32,690 bases of DNA from assembly GCA_021462845.1 (NCBI GenBank), contig JAJTXU010000026.1:1-32690 (forward strand), read 5' to 3'. A model generated the notes under the pieces. The model was given only the letters and a program-made list of their open reading frames with translations. It was not told the origin of the DNA and ran no database searches. The position numbers and the translations under genes are program-made. The stretch comes from Anaerolineales bacterium. GTDB taxonomy: Bacteria; Chloroflexota; Anaerolineae; Anaerolineales; Villigracilaceae. Below are positions 1 to 8,538 of the stretch, one piece after another; the first letter of the stretch is position 1; every line of letters starts with the position of its first letter.

Positions 1-48
1 CGAGTCGATTCGGGGAAGAGCGAGAGTCGGTTGGTCATCCAAAAAGGA

Positions 49-429
49 TTAATGTTCGCCAAAGAACAAATCCCACCAGGTTTGAACGTTCGTCATCTGA
101 GTTGGCGTGGGCGCGGGCGTGTTGAGTTCGATGGGCGCGGCGCCAGGCTGACCAATCGGCACGATCGGCAGATCGCCTTCTTGCACGTAGTGACCATCGG
201 TGCGCGCCCATTCATCCACGGCGCCGTCGGAAGCCGCAAACGCCACCTGCGTTTGAAGCGCGGTTTGAGTTTGCACTGCCTGCGTGGCTTGCTGTTGCAC
301 AAGCTCATATTGCTTGTTGAGCAAATTCATTTCCTCGAGGCGGCGATTGAACTCGAGCACAATGAACACCAGCGCGATAACGCCGATGATTGTGGCAACT
401 CGTCGCGCATTGAAAGGGAGGGCGGGCAT
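49..429 (-). CDS. Septum formation initiator (DivIC/FtsB)-like single-pass membrane protein
   Basis: 126 aa ORF with an N-terminal TM segment (VATIIGVIALVFIVLEF) followed by a Gln-rich coiled-coil-like stretch and a Pro-rich tail; typical DivIC/FtsB layout. Confidence 0.6.
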   Translation of the reverse strand: MPALPFNARRVATIIGVIALVFIVLEFNRRLEEMNLLNKQYELVQQQATQAVQTQTALQTQVAFAASDGAVDEWARTDGHYVQEGDLPIVPIGQPGAAPIELNTPAPTPTQMTNVQTWWDLFFGEH

Positions 430-500
430 ATCTCAATCTTAATCGCTCTCTGATTCTCTGGCAAGCGGATATAATCGGACTTAAGATCTTGCTACGGAAA

Positions 501-577
501 TTTAACCGCGCAGGGCGCAAAGAACGCGAAGATTTAAAAAAGATTTCTTAGCGACCTTCGCGGGCTTAGCGGTTCAA
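501..577. repeat. Intergenic palindromic repeat, ACCGC(T/G)(A/C)AG...CTTAGCGGT family
   Basis: tttaaccgcgcagggcgcaaagaacgcgaag...cttagcgaccttcgcgggcttagcggttcaa; same termini as the two coding copies. Confidence 0.85.
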
Positions 578-597
578 TATTCTTGTCGGAGAGTCTT

Positions 598-1002
598 ATG
601 CCTCACGTCAAACAGATCAATCACGTCGCTGTTGTGGTAGATGATATGGACAAAGCCCTGTCGTTCTGGCGCGACGCGCTGGGGCTGGAACTGCATGAAC
701 TGCGCGACGTGCCCGCCGAGAAATCGCAGGTCGCTTTTCTTCCGCTTCAAGGCTCGGAAGTCGAACTGGTCTGCCCGACTTCGGATGACTCGGGCATTGC
801 GAAATATCTCGCCAAGCGCGGACCCGGTATGCATCACATCTGTCTGGAGGTTGACGATATCGAAGGCATGATGTCACAGTTAAGAACAAAAGGCGTGCGC
901 CTGATCAATGAAGAACCGCGCACCGCCGCAGACGGAAAGAAGTACGCATTCATCCACCCTGAAAGCGCGTCAGGCGTGCTGGTTGAACTGTATCAAATCT
1001 AG
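598..1002 (+). CDS. mce: Methylmalonyl-CoA epimerase (VOC superfamily)
   Basis: HVAVVVDDMDKALSFWRDALGLEL...GPGMHHICLEVDDIEGMMSQLRTKGVRLINEEPR...AFIHPESASGVLVELYQI is characteristic; ATG at 598 preferred over TTG at 583. Confidence 0.88.
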   Translation: MPHVKQINHVAVVVDDMDKALSFWRDALGLELHELRDVPAEKSQVAFLPLQGSEVELVCPTSDDSGIAKYLAKRGPGMHHICLEVDDIEGMMSQLRTKGVRLINEEPRTAADGKKYAFIHPESASGVLVELYQI

Positions 1003-1011
1003 TTCATAACA

Positions 1012-1050
1012 GACACAAAGAACGCGCAAAGGGGTTAGAAATCACCAGCG
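1012..1050. repeat. Degenerate or partial left half of the same repeat
   Basis: acacaaagaacgcgcaaaggggttagaaat resembles the inner left half at 2394-2415. Confidence 0.45.
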
Positions 1051-1074
1051 TTACAACCTTTGGGCCCAAGACAT

Positions 1075-2022
1075 ATGACACTCTGGCAACAATATATCAA
1101 ACCCAAGACTCTCGCCGAAGCCATGGACGCGTTCGCAACCGCGCCGCGTCCGTTGCTTCCCATCGCCGGGGGAACCGATTTATTGCTTGATCTGGAACAA
1201 GGTCGTCATTCGCCCGTCCAAACATTGGTGGATGTGACAGCGGTCGCCGAGATGACTCTCATCGAGATTCGGGATGATCAACTCTTCATCGGCGCCGCCG
1301 TGTCCGTCAACCGCGTCGCTCTGGACCCTCTAACTGTCCGCCATGCGGAGGCTTTGACCGAAGCCTGCGACTTGATCGCCGGTCCGCAAGTCCGCAACGT
1401 GGCGACCCTCGGAGGCAACGTCGCCCACGCCCTCCCCGCCGCCGACGGGACGATTGCCCTGCTCGCGTTGGATTCTTACGCAGAGATCGTAGGGATTGAC
1501 GATCCAATGGCGATTCTTGGTAATGGAGACTCTGCGAAGTTGCACCGTTTTCACCGACTTCTTCCGTTGAAGGATTTATTCCTCGGGCCTGGCAAATCAT
1601 CAATTAAGCATGGCGAAGAGTTAATTGTAGGATTTCAGATCTCGTTATCAAAACCCCATCAAGCCTCCTGCTTCAAGAGAATTATGCGTCCGCAGGGTGT
1701 GGCGCTTCCTATTTTGAATTGCTCCGTTTGGCTTGAACGCGAAAACGGCCTCATCAAAGATATTCGCATCGCCGTCGGTCCCGGCGGTGGGACTCCCTTC
1801 CGCGCCACGCAAGCCGAAGATGTTTTGCGTGGGAGATCTCTCACCAAGTCAACATTTGAATCTGCGCTGGATGCTCTGCTCGCCCAAGCCCAATTCCGCA
1901 CGAGCGCGAGGAGAGCAGGGGCAGATTACCGCAGGCATATTGTCAGCGGGTTGTTTAGGGATGTGATCGAGTCCGCGTGGATGCGAGCAGAAGGGAAAAC
2001 CACGGAGACACGGAGACACTGA
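1075..2022 (+). CDS. FAD-binding (medium) subunit of a xanthine dehydrogenase/CO dehydrogenase-family molybdenum hydroxylase
   Basis: PIAGGTDLLLDLEQG, GPQVRNVATLGGNVAHALPAADG motifs; immediately upstream of the FeS/Mo subunit. C-terminal residues and stop codon fall in a repeat (see findings). Confidence 0.85.
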   Translation: MTLWQQYIKPKTLAEAMDAFATAPRPLLPIAGGTDLLLDLEQGRHSPVQTLVDVTAVAEMTLIEIRDDQLFIGAAVSVNRVALDPLTVRHAEALTEACDLIAGPQVRNVATLGGNVAHALPAADGTIALLALDSYAEIVGIDDPMAILGNGDSAKLHRFHRLLPLKDLFLGPGKSSIKHGEELIVGFQISLSKPHQASCFKRIMRPQGVALPILNCSVWLERENGLIKDIRIAVGPGGGTPFRATQAEDVLRGRSLTKSTFESALDALLAQAQFRTSARRAGADYRRHIVSGLFRDVIESAWMRAEGKTTETRRH

Positions 2023-2118
2023 CATCGCGCCTGCAGCGGGTGCAAGTGGAAAAGAAATTAAAAACTCCGTGACTCACATGTCCCGATGATTTTCGGGAGC
2101 GACTCCGTGGTTCAAAAT
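1996..2118. repeat. CCACGGAG-type inverted-repeat element
   Basis: aaaaccacggagacacggagac at one end, gactccgtggttcaaaat at the other; a further hairpin cccgatgattttcggga nested inside. Confidence 0.8.
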
Positions 2119-2131
2119 TAGGAAGTGACCC

Positions 2132-5128
2132 ATGACTAATCAAATCTCTCTTACTGTCAATGGTATTCAACATACCCTCGAAGCCAGGGCGAATGAAACG
2201 CTTTCAGATTTGCTGCGGTATCGTCTGCGGCTCACGGGGACAAAGATCGGCTGTGACGAAGCCGAGTGCGGCGCGTGTACTGTCCTCGTGGATGGCGAGC
2301 CTGTGGTCTCGTGCATTTACCCAGCCGAGCGGGCGGAGGGGAAGACGGTGGTGACGATTGAGGGATTGGGGAATGAATTTACCGCTAAGCACGCTAAGAA
2401 CGCAAAGGAGTTAGAAAAGAAAGAGGAAAGAAGAAAGAATCTTAGCGACACTTCGATAAAACTCAGTGCAAGTCTTCGCGCTCTTAGCGGTTTAAATGCT
2501 CTTCATCCCTTACAAGAAGCATTCGTGGAGCATGGCGCGGTACAGTGCGGATTTTGCATCCCTGGGCAGATTATGACGGCGTATGCGCTGCTCGAGCGGA
2601 ATCCGAATCCGACGAGGGATGAGGTGCGGTTTGCGTTGAAGGATACGCTGTGCCGTTGCGCGGGGTATCCGACGATTGAAAATGCGATTCTTGCGGCGGC
2701 AGAATCGTTGCGGACGGGTGAACCTGTCAGGAAGCCGAATATTCCCGATTCGATTCACGTTCATCAATCGGTGGGACATACGCATCGGCGACCGGATGGG
2801 ATTGAGAAAGTCAATGGTCAGGCGATATACACCGATGACCTTGTCTTCGATAACATGTTATTCGCAAAAGTAAAACGCGCGATGATTCCGCATGGGTTCT
2901 TGAAGAGACTCGATGTTTCAAAAGCCAAAGAGTTGAAAGGTGTTGTCGCCATATTAACTGCCGAAGATATTCCTGCTGAAAGGAATCATGGACTGATCGT
3001 CTACGATTGGCCCGTGATGGTGGGTGTTGGAGAACGCGTCCGCTATGTGGGGGATGCGATCGCGCTCGTAGCGGCGGAAACGCTTGAGATTGCGAATCAG
3101 GCGTCGGCGTTGATCGAAGCGGAGTTCGACCTCCAGCCTGTCATCACAAATCCCGTGATGGCGCGTGAGGATGGAGTCCCACAAATTCACGAAAAGGGAA
3201 ACTTGCTCAAGCACATCAAAGTCCGCAAGGGCGATATGGAAAAAGGATTCGCCGAGTCGGATGTGATTCTCGAACATACATTTCATACGCCGACGTATGA
3301 CCACGCGTTTATTGAGCCTGAATGTAGTATCGGCGTGCCGTTGCCCGATGGGCGCATGGAAATTTATTGCGGTTCGCAAATTCCGTATCAGGATCGAACG
3401 CAAGTGGCGCGTGTGATGGGTTGGGATGAGTCGCGCGTGCGCGTTGTGGGACAGCTGATGGGCGGAGGCTTCGGCGGCAAAGAAGATGTGATGGGACAGA
3501 TCCACGTGGCGATGCTGGCGGACGTGACGAAGCGACCAGTGAAACTGCTGTTCGACCGTCATGAAAGTTTGCTCGTGCATCCGAAGCGGCACGCGACGCA
3601 GATCCGAATCAAGATTGGCGCGAAAAAAGATGGACGCATTATGGCGAGCGAGTCTGAGCTGTATGGCGACACGGGCGCGTATGCGTCGCTCGGCGAAAAA
3701 GTGATGACCCGCGCCACCACGCACTCGGCGGGTCCGTATGATGTGCCGAATGTGCGCGCCGATTGCTACGCCATGTACACCAACAACCCGCCTGCGGGTG
3801 CGTTCCGTGGATTCGGCGTGACGCAATCGGCGTTCGCGGTCGAGTCGATGATGGATATGCTCGCCGAGAAGTTGAACATCGAGCCTGTTGAACTGCGTCG
3901 CATCAACGCGCTGCATGTCGGGAGCATCACCAACACGGGACAGGAGTTGCGCGAGTCGGTGGGATTGATGGAGTGCATTGATAAAGTGTCAAGCGCCATG
4001 TGTCAGGTTTCAGGTTTGTCGGAGAAGGATTTGTTTAAGCCGAGAGTAGTTTCTGATGTTGACGAAGTGGACTTAACCGCTAAGCACGCGAAGAGGAAAG
4101 AAGAAAGAAGAAAGAATCTTAGCGGGCTTCGCGGTCTTAGCGGTTCAAATTATCTTGTTAGAGCATGGGGCTTTGCCGCCGCTTACAAGAACACGGGTCT
4201 CGGTGGCGGCGCGCCCGATATATCCAACGCGGAAGTTGAGTTGTACGATAACGGCATGTTCGAAGTGCGGAGCTCGTCCGCCGAAATGGGGCAGGGACTC
4301 GTCACCGTCATGCGCCTCACTGTCGCGGAGGAAATGTCTGTCCCTCCTGAGCAGGTCAACGTGTTGGTGATGGATACGGATTTGACTCCGAACGGAGGTC
4401 CGACGACCGCATCGCGTCAAACGTTTGTGACGGGGAATGCCTCGCGGTATGCTGCGAAGACTTTGCGCGATGCGATTACAGCGACGCTCGCTGAAAAATA
4501 TGACGTCAAGCCTGAGCAGATTCGTTTTGAAAATGGAATCGTCCACGCCAATGGACATTCGATGACATATGCCGAAGTCGCAAAAGAAATGAAAGCGATG
4601 GGACAACATCCGCGCGCGTTGTACGAATACGAAGCGCCGAAGACTCAACCTCTTGGCACAGGCGGCGACATGCACTTCGCCTTCTCGTTCGGCGTGCAAG
4701 CCGCCGAAGTGGAAGTGAATAAGTTGACGGGCGAAGTGCGCGTGCTGAGAGTCATCTCTGCCAATGACGTGGGCATGGCGGTCAATCCGCTGGGCTTGCA
4801 GGGACAAGTCGAGGGCGGCGTGATGATGGGGCTCGGCAACGCCATCACCGAAGAATTCCTCATGGACAATGGCTATGTGGTGAGTGACCGTCTGGCGCGT
4901 TATCGCATCCCTGGGATTATGCTCACGCCTGAGATCACGTCCATTATCGTGGAGCATCCCACCGCGGCGGGACCGTATGGCGCGAAGGGAGTTGGCGAGA
5001 TATGCAGTATCCCAACCACGCCCGCGATCACGAATGCGATTTATAATGCAGTGGGTGTGAGGGTGGATAAGTTACCAGTGGATCAGGAGTCCATTGCGCG
5101 GGAGATATGGGAGAGGGAGGAGAAATAG
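2132..5128 (+). CDS. Fused [2Fe-2S] + molybdopterin-binding subunit, xanthine dehydrogenase/aldehyde oxidase family, with two apparent in-frame repeat insertions
   Basis: CDEAECGACTVLVDG and CGFCIPGQIM...CRCAGYPTIENAI cluster motifs; GGGFGGKEDV, GAFRGFGVTQ and GAKGVGEICSIPTTPAI Mo-domain motifs; 998 aa single ORF. Confidence 0.88.
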   Translation: MTNQISLTVNGIQHTLEARANETLSDLLRYRLRLTGTKIGCDEAECGACTVLVDGEPVVSCIYPAERAEGKTVVTIEGLGNEFTAKHAKNAKELEKKEERRKNLSDTSIKLSASLRALSGLNALHPLQEAFVEHGAVQCGFCIPGQIMTAYALLERNPNPTRDEVRFALKDTLCRCAGYPTIENAILAAAESLRTGEPVRKPNIPDSIHVHQSVGHTHRRPDGIEKVNGQAIYTDDLVFDNMLFAKVKRAMIPHGFLKRLDVSKAKELKGVVAILTAEDIPAERNHGLIVYDWPVMVGVGERVRYVGDAIALVAAETLEIANQASALIEAEFDLQPVITNPVMAREDGVPQIHEKGNLLKHIKVRKGDMEKGFAESDVILEHTFHTPTYDHAFIEPECSIGVPLPDGRMEIYCGSQIPYQDRTQVARVMGWDESRVRVVGQLMGGGFGGKEDVMGQIHVAMLADVTKRPVKLLFDRHESLLVHPKRHATQIRIKIGAKKDGRIMASESELYGDTGAYASLGEKVMTRATTHSAGPYDVPNVRADCYAMYTNNPPAGAFRGFGVTQSAFAVESMMDMLAEKLNIEPVELRRINALHVGSITNTGQELRESVGLMECIDKVSSAMCQVSGLSEKDLFKPRVVSDVDEVDLTAKHAKRKEERRKNLSGLRGLSGSNYLVRAWGFAAAYKNTGLGGGAPDISNAEVELYDNGMFEVRSSSAEMGQGLVTVMRLTVAEEMSVPPEQVNVLVMDTDLTPNGGPTTASRQTFVTGNASRYAAKTLRDAITATLAEKYDVKPEQIRFENGIVHANGHSMTYAEVAKEMKAMGQHPRALYEYEAPKTQPLGTGGDMHFAFSFGVQAAEVEVNKLTGEVRVLRVISANDVGMAVNPLGLQGQVEGGVMMGLGNAITEEFLMDNGYVVSDRLARYRIPGIMLTPEITSIIVEHPTAAGPYGAKGVGEICSIPTTPAITNAIYNAVGVRVDKLPVDQESIAREIWEREEK
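2379..2494 (+). repeat. In-frame palindromic repeat insertion, copy 1, in the Mo-hydroxylase ORF
   Basis: ttaccgctaagcacgctaag...cttcgcgctcttagcggttta, translated TAKHAKNAKELEKKEERRKNLSDTSIKLSASLRALSGL. Confidence 0.88.
4073..4150 (+). repeat. In-frame palindromic repeat insertion, copy 2, in the Mo-hydroxylase ORF
   Basis: ttaaccgctaagcacgcgaag...cttagcgggcttcgcggtcttagcggttcaa, translated LTAKHAKRKEERRKNLSGLRGLSGS. Confidence 0.9.
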
Positions 5129-5147
5129 AAAGTGGAAACTCGTAATT

Positions 5148-5190
5148 GAAAACGGACTCTCAAGGTTTCAAGCCTGAGAGTCCGTTTTGG
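5148..5190. terminator. Bidirectional intrinsic-terminator-like hairpin between convergent genes
   Basis: aaaacggactctcaagg-tttcaag-cctgagagtccgtttt: near-perfect arms flanked by A- and T-rich ends. Confidence 0.8.
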
Positions 5191-5205
5191 GTGTAGGTTC
5201 CACGT

Positions 5206-5652
5206 CTACTCCGTTCGAGAACGCAACCATGCAATCACATCTCCCGGCGTGCCAATTTTGAAAGACAGGTCATTTAAATTGGCGTTCCCGATGAAATGTT
5301 CTTTATCGTGGCTGACAAACCAGTCGGGTTTTGCAGAGATAGCCTGCGCCAAGACATTCGCGTCTGGCTGATATTCGATCAAAGATTTTGCTAGATTCAT
5401 TTGTTTTGCTGTCGGCGCATCGCTAACTTCAATGTTTGCCTCATCGAGTAATTGCGCCAATAAACCCAATAAATGAGGAGCTTTGCGTTGCAAGACTTCT
5501 TCGGTTTCCTGCAAAACTCCTTTTCCCACCGTGAGATGAACTGTGTTTGCTTGCGATAGATGAAACAAAAGCCGCGCGCCGCCTGATGGCGACATGACCG
5601 CGGCAATGATCACACTGCTGTCCAGAAAGATTTCAGGGATTTTTTGCGGCAT
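5206..5652 (-). CDS. PIN-domain ribonuclease toxin (type II TA)
   Basis: IFLDSSVIIAAVMSPSGGARLL N-terminus, later YQPDANVLAQAISAKPDWFVSHDKEHF acidic motifs; 20 bp overlap with the upstream AbrB-like antitoxin. Confidence 0.8.
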   Translation of the reverse strand: MPQKIPEIFLDSSVIIAAVMSPSGGARLLFHLSQANTVHLTVGKGVLQETEEVLQRKAPHLLGLLAQLLDEANIEVSDAPTAKQMNLAKSLIEYQPDANVLAQAISAKPDWFVSHDKEHFIGNANLNDLSFKIGTPGDVIAWLRSRTE

Positions 5653-5896
5653 ACTCAGCCCGGACTTCGCGCAATGTCTTTAGCATGGACTCTAATGATT
5701 CGCCGCGCGATTCCAAATCGGTGCGGATCGTATCGGCGAGTTCGTCTATGCGCGAGCGTCGGGGGGAGAGCAGGAAAGAGCCGTTGCCCAAGTCAATTAG
5801 ATCGAGCGCTTCGCCTTCTTCCAATCCATATTTGTCGCGAAATTCTGCGGGCAGGGAGATTGTCCCTTCCTTGCGGATTTGAATTGTGGTCACCAT
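5633..5896 (-). CDS. AbrB/MazE-family antitoxin (SpoVT-AbrB domain)
   Basis: VTTIQIRKEGTISLPAEFRDKYGLEEGEALDLIDLGNGSFLLSP matches the swapped-hairpin AbrB pattern; adjacent PIN toxin. Confidence 0.82.
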   Translation of the reverse strand: MVTTIQIRKEGTISLPAEFRDKYGLEEGEALDLIDLGNGSFLLSPRRSRIDELADTIRTDLESRGESLESMLKTLREVRAEYAAKNP

Positions 5897-6025
5897 ATTC
5901 TTGCTCCTGTACTGATGCCGAAATTATACACTTTTCTTGATCACACTTTTCACTTAGGTTCGTTTTGTTGACTCTTTGGGATTTCATGGCACATCTCCCT
6001 CTTTTATATCGGGTAAAATCAGCGC

Positions 6026-7294
6026 ATGGATAAATTCCTCGGTTACCGCTGTTCGCTGTGCGGAGCGGAATACTCCCCCACCGAAGTTGCCTATACCTGC
6101 CCAAAAGACGGCGGCAACCTCGATGTTCTGCTTGATTACCCGTCGCTTAAGAAGAAATTTCAAGCCGAGGATATCACCAGCCGCGGAGATTTCTCGCTAT
6201 GGCGATACCTCCCCCTCCTGCCAGTGAACGAACTTGCAGGCGGCTCCACCCCTCTTCACACCGCAGGCGGGACGCCTGTTTTCAAGTTACCGACTCTGGC
6301 AAAACAACTCAACTTGCAAAACTTATGGCTCAAGGATGAGTCGCGCAACCCGACGGCTTCGTTCAAGGATCGCGCTTCCGCCATTGTGGTGGCGCGCGCG
6401 CATGAGATCGGCGCGGAGGTGGTGGTCACCGCTTCAACCGGGAACGCCGGCGCGGCTCTCGCAGGGATGTCTGCCGCGGTTGGGCAAAAAGCCGTCATCT
6501 TTGCCCCAAAATCCGCGCCGCCGGCGAAGGTGGCGCAGTTGTTGATCTTCGGCGCGAAAGTCATTCTCGTGGATGGCACGTACGACGACGCGTTCGACCT
6601 CACGATCAAATGCGCGGACGAGTTCGGCTGGTATTGCCGCAACACGGGCTACAATCCGTTCACCGCGGAGGGGAAGAAGACCGCCGCCTTTGAGATCTGG
6701 GAATGGTGGCAGGACGCGCACGCCAAATGGCACGAGGAGTTCGGCGAGGGGTTGGAGCATCCGCCGTTGACGATTTTCGTCTCGGTGGGAGACGGCAACA
6801 TCATTTCGGGAATCCACAAAGGTTTCAAAGACCTGGTTGAACTCGGTTGGATGGCGAACACGCCTCGCATCATCGGCGTGCAAGCGGAAGGGTCTGCGGC
6901 GATCTCGAACGCTTTCCACGCGAATACCGAAGCCATCAAGCCTGTCACTGCAAAGACGATTGCCGATTCAATCTCCGTGGACCTGCCTCGCGATGGCGCG
7001 CGAGCGGTCCGCGCGGTGAAGGAAACGGGCGGCACGTACGTTAATGTATCAGATGAAGAGATCCTCAGCGCCATTGCCGAACTTGGCAGGGTGGGCATCT
7101 TTGCCGAACCCGCCGGGGCGGCGGCGTATGCCGGGGTAGCGCGAGCAATTTCCACTGGGGTGATCGGAAGCGAAAATCCCATCCTGGTGCTAAATACCGG
7201 GAGCGGATTGAAAGACATCCGCGCGGCAATGCAGGCGGTCGCCGAGGCGCCGATCATTGAGCCCACGCTGGATGCCGTGAAAAAGTTGTTATGA
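6026..7294 (+). CDS. thrC: Threonine synthase (PLP fold type II)
   Basis: N-terminal zinc-ribbon-like CSLCGAEY...CPKDGG; LKDESRNPTASFKDRAS; TASTGNAGAALAGMSA; C-terminal GSGLKD. Confidence 0.88.
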   Translation: MDKFLGYRCSLCGAEYSPTEVAYTCPKDGGNLDVLLDYPSLKKKFQAEDITSRGDFSLWRYLPLLPVNELAGGSTPLHTAGGTPVFKLPTLAKQLNLQNLWLKDESRNPTASFKDRASAIVVARAHEIGAEVVVTASTGNAGAALAGMSAAVGQKAVIFAPKSAPPAKVAQLLIFGAKVILVDGTYDDAFDLTIKCADEFGWYCRNTGYNPFTAEGKKTAAFEIWEWWQDAHAKWHEEFGEGLEHPPLTIFVSVGDGNIISGIHKGFKDLVELGWMANTPRIIGVQAEGSAAISNAFHANTEAIKPVTAKTIADSISVDLPRDGARAVRAVKETGGTYVNVSDEEILSAIAELGRVGIFAEPAGAAAYAGVARAISTGVIGSENPILVLNTGSGLKDIRAAMQAVAEAPIIEPTLDAVKKLL

Positions 7295-8538
7295 AACATG
7301 ATACAGCCTGGAGTCTGACATTCCGCTACACAGCGGGGATCATTTCTTTTCTCGCCTTCGTTGTTTTTCTTTTCTATGCGCGTGATGTGGCGCGAAACCT
7401 TGTGGTTGCCGCATTCATCGCGTATTTGATCAACCCGGCGGTCGTATATCTTGTCAATAACACCAGAATATCTCGCAATGCGGCGGTGAACATTGTTTAT
7501 TTCACATCGCTAATCCTTCTCGTAGGCGTGCCTGCCACACTCGCGCCGATCTTCTATGATGAAGCGCAGGTGGTTTTCAAAGACCTGCTCAACCTTTCAA
7601 GTCAATTAAGCGCGGTGTTGATGCAACCCGTTCAAGTGGGCAACCTGGTCTTCCACCTCGAGGAATGGGGGCAGAGCCTGGCGCAACTACAGGGCGTGAT
7701 CACCACGCCATTGCCCAAAGATGCGTTGCACCTGCTCGAAACAACCTCTGTGGGCGTGCTATGGTTCCTCGTCATCCTCGTGGCGGTCTATCTGTTCTTA
7801 TCCGAATGGACAGGCTTGCGCGAAACCATGTTCGACTTCGCCCTCCCAGCGTACCGCGATGAACTCAGGGAGTTATATCGCCGCATCCGGCGCATTTGGA
7901 TGGCATATCTGCGCGGGCAGATCGTGTTGATGGTCATCGTCGGCGTAGTGTTCACCGTAACCTGGCTCATACTCGGTATCCCCGGCGCGCTGGCGCTGGG
8001 CTTGATCGCCGGCTTATTCACGCTCGTGCCAGATGTGGGCCCGTTCCTCGCCGCCGTGATCGCGGCAAGCGTTGCCCTGCTCGAAGGTTCGACATGGATC
8101 GACCTTCCAAACTTCTGGGTTGCGGTAATCCTCGTGGCTGTCTTTTTCGCTTTGATGACCGTGAAAAATCTTTTCCTGCGCCCGCTCATCATGGGACGCA
8201 GTGTGCATATGCACGAGGGTCTTGTGTTCATCGCCATCATCGCCGCCACCGTGCTCGAGGGCATTCTCGGCGCATTGCTTGTGGTACCGGTGCTGGCATC
8301 GGTCATCATCATTGCAGGATATCTCCAACGCAGGATTTTAGGCTTATCTCCCTTCGAAGACGACGGCAACACACAATTTGTAGCGCCGCCCGAAAAAGTG
8401 AACCCGCCCCGGCGCGGCTCGCGGAAATTTAAACTACTGGATCAAGCCCGCGCCTCGCGCGACCATTCGTTTGGCTCGTCCACCTCAACCACCTCCACGC
8501 GTGGGAAAAAAAACAACCGAAAGAAAACATATCCATGA
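7291..8538 (+). CDS. AI-2E family transporter (PF01594-type permease)
   Basis: Multiple TM segments, [22 protein letters not shown] and [27 protein letters not shown] motifs; ATGA overlap with thrC. Confidence 0.82.
   Translation: MKHDTAWSLTFRYTAGIISFLAFVVFLFYARDVARNLVVAAFIAYLINPAVVYLVNNTRISRNAAVNIVYFTSLILLVGVPATLAPIFYDEAQVVFKDLLNLSSQLSAVLMQPVQVGNLVFHLEEWGQSLAQLQGVITTPLPKDALHLLETTSVGVLWFLVILVAVYLFLSEWTGLRETMFDFALPAYRDELRELYRRIRRIWMAYLRGQIVLMVIVGVVFTVTWLILGIPGALALGLIAGLFTLVPDVGPFLAAVIAASVALLEGSTWIDLPNFWVAVILVAVFFALMTVKNLFLRPLIMGRSVHMHEGLVFIAIIAATVLEGILGALLVVPVLASVIIIAGYLQRRILGLSPFEDDGNTQFVAPPEKVNPPRRGSRKFKLLDQARASRDHSFGSSTSTTSTRGKKNNRKKTYP

Noticed and set aside
2954-3916. 320 aa minus-strand ORF opposite the Mo-hydroxylase
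   Set aside because: Arg/His-rich shadow ORF antisense to a strongly supported CDS; no recognisable domains.
5206-5896. PIN/AbrB toxin-antitoxin pair as a novel defence system
   Set aside because: Ordinary type II TA architecture; annotated but not considered novel.
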